Part shown: piece by piece, positions 51,767 through 51,890 of the stretch
Position numbering within the stretch: the stretch's first letter is position 1
Layout: each line of letters opens with the position of its first letter
Origin: Thiopontia sp964551545
GTDB lineage: Bacteria > Pseudomonadota > Gammaproteobacteria > GCF-002020875
Direction: 5' to 3'
Assembly: GCA_964551545.1 (NCBI GenBank)
Contig: CAZKCT010000009.1
Location: 1-51,890 of the forward strand
Length of the DNA: 51,890 nt
Made by a program: the position numbers and the translations under genes
Notes under the pieces: generated by a model
The model's database searches: none
What the model was told of the DNA's origin: nothing
Seen by the model: the letters and a program-made list of their open reading frames with translations, nothing else

Positions 51767-51890
51767 TCCTCCATCATCAATTTCACTCGCTGAGGGTTCC
51801 TTTTCCCAATAAAGGTCGATCTGTCGTACTTGGTCCTGTTAACGACGCAGCAATAACGCGTCTATTTGCCGCACCCCGGCATGCATAAAA

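Overview
The window looks like a chromosomal segment of a gammaproteobacterium of moderate GC content. The marker genes point that way: bamD diverging from rluD-pgeF, a nei-type endonuclease VIII with the MPEGPEIRR start, cmoM, a GcvR-like double-ACT protein next to peptide deformylase, nadC beside type IV pilus genes, and a glutamine-dependent NAD synthetase. I cannot name the genus. There are no rRNA, tRNA, CRISPR, prophage or insertion sequence features that I can support. The only clear sign of lost mobile DNA is a decayed type I restriction gene end near 36.3 kb.

Layout. 0.1-3.4 kb: a stand-alone receiver protein, ilvA divergent from rpiA, and a small heat shock gene. 3.4-7.2 kb: a very large FAD / iron-sulfur 2-hydroxyacid oxidoreductase. 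7.3-7.5 kb: a noncoding interval with a near-consensus promoter and an intrinsic terminator, a candidate small RNA or attenuator. 7.5-14.8 kb: vitamin B12 uptake (btuF-btuD-btuC on the minus strand; a cobalamin riboswitch, btuB, tonB and cobO on the plus strand), with nei between them. 14.9-20.8 kb: a ketopantoate-reductase-like protein, a CDF metal transporter, an AEC carrier and a TRAP transporter. 20.8-23.3 kb: membrane proteins on the minus strand (TVP38-rhodanese fusion, fatty-acid-hydroxylase-like protein, two tiny membrane proteins). 23.4-30.9 kb: late cobalamin synthesis and nucleotide loop assembly (cobD, cbiB, cobQ, cobS, cobT, cobU), with a ROK kinase and a thioredoxin-like gene translationally coupled to cobD, and a small c-type cytochrome. 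31-33.6 kb: a PilX-like pilin-family protein and a GspE/PilB-like ATPase next to nadC. 33.7-36.1 kb: a RimB-RimK fusion, def, and a GcvR-like protein. 36.5-46.5 kb: a SWIM/SNF2 helicase, pgeF-rluD, bamD, hemerythrin, nadE, hemH, DUF523, DUF2939. 46.6-51.8 kb: mobA-mobB-moeA, cmoM, a DNA glycosylase, an MFS transporter and an ogt-like alkyltransferase.

The main theme is cobalamin: outer membrane receptor, TonB, ABC importer, adenosyltransferase, aminopropanol arm, side-chain amidation and lower-ligand assembly all lie within 24 kb. This suits a cell that salvages corrinoids and can at least finish the molecule. No corrin-ring genes are present here.

A second theme is regulatory. Several genes (btuC, cobQ, dctQ, mobA, ilvA) have a -10-like hexamer 6-9 bases before the start codon and no Shine-Dalgarno sequence, which suggests leaderless mRNAs. 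The best candidates for something undescribed are the noncoding interval at 7.32-7.48 kb, the ROK kinase coupled to cobD, the KPR-like gene overlapping the CDF gene in the B12 locus, and the nadC-linked PilX/ATPase pair with an unassigned N-terminal domain.
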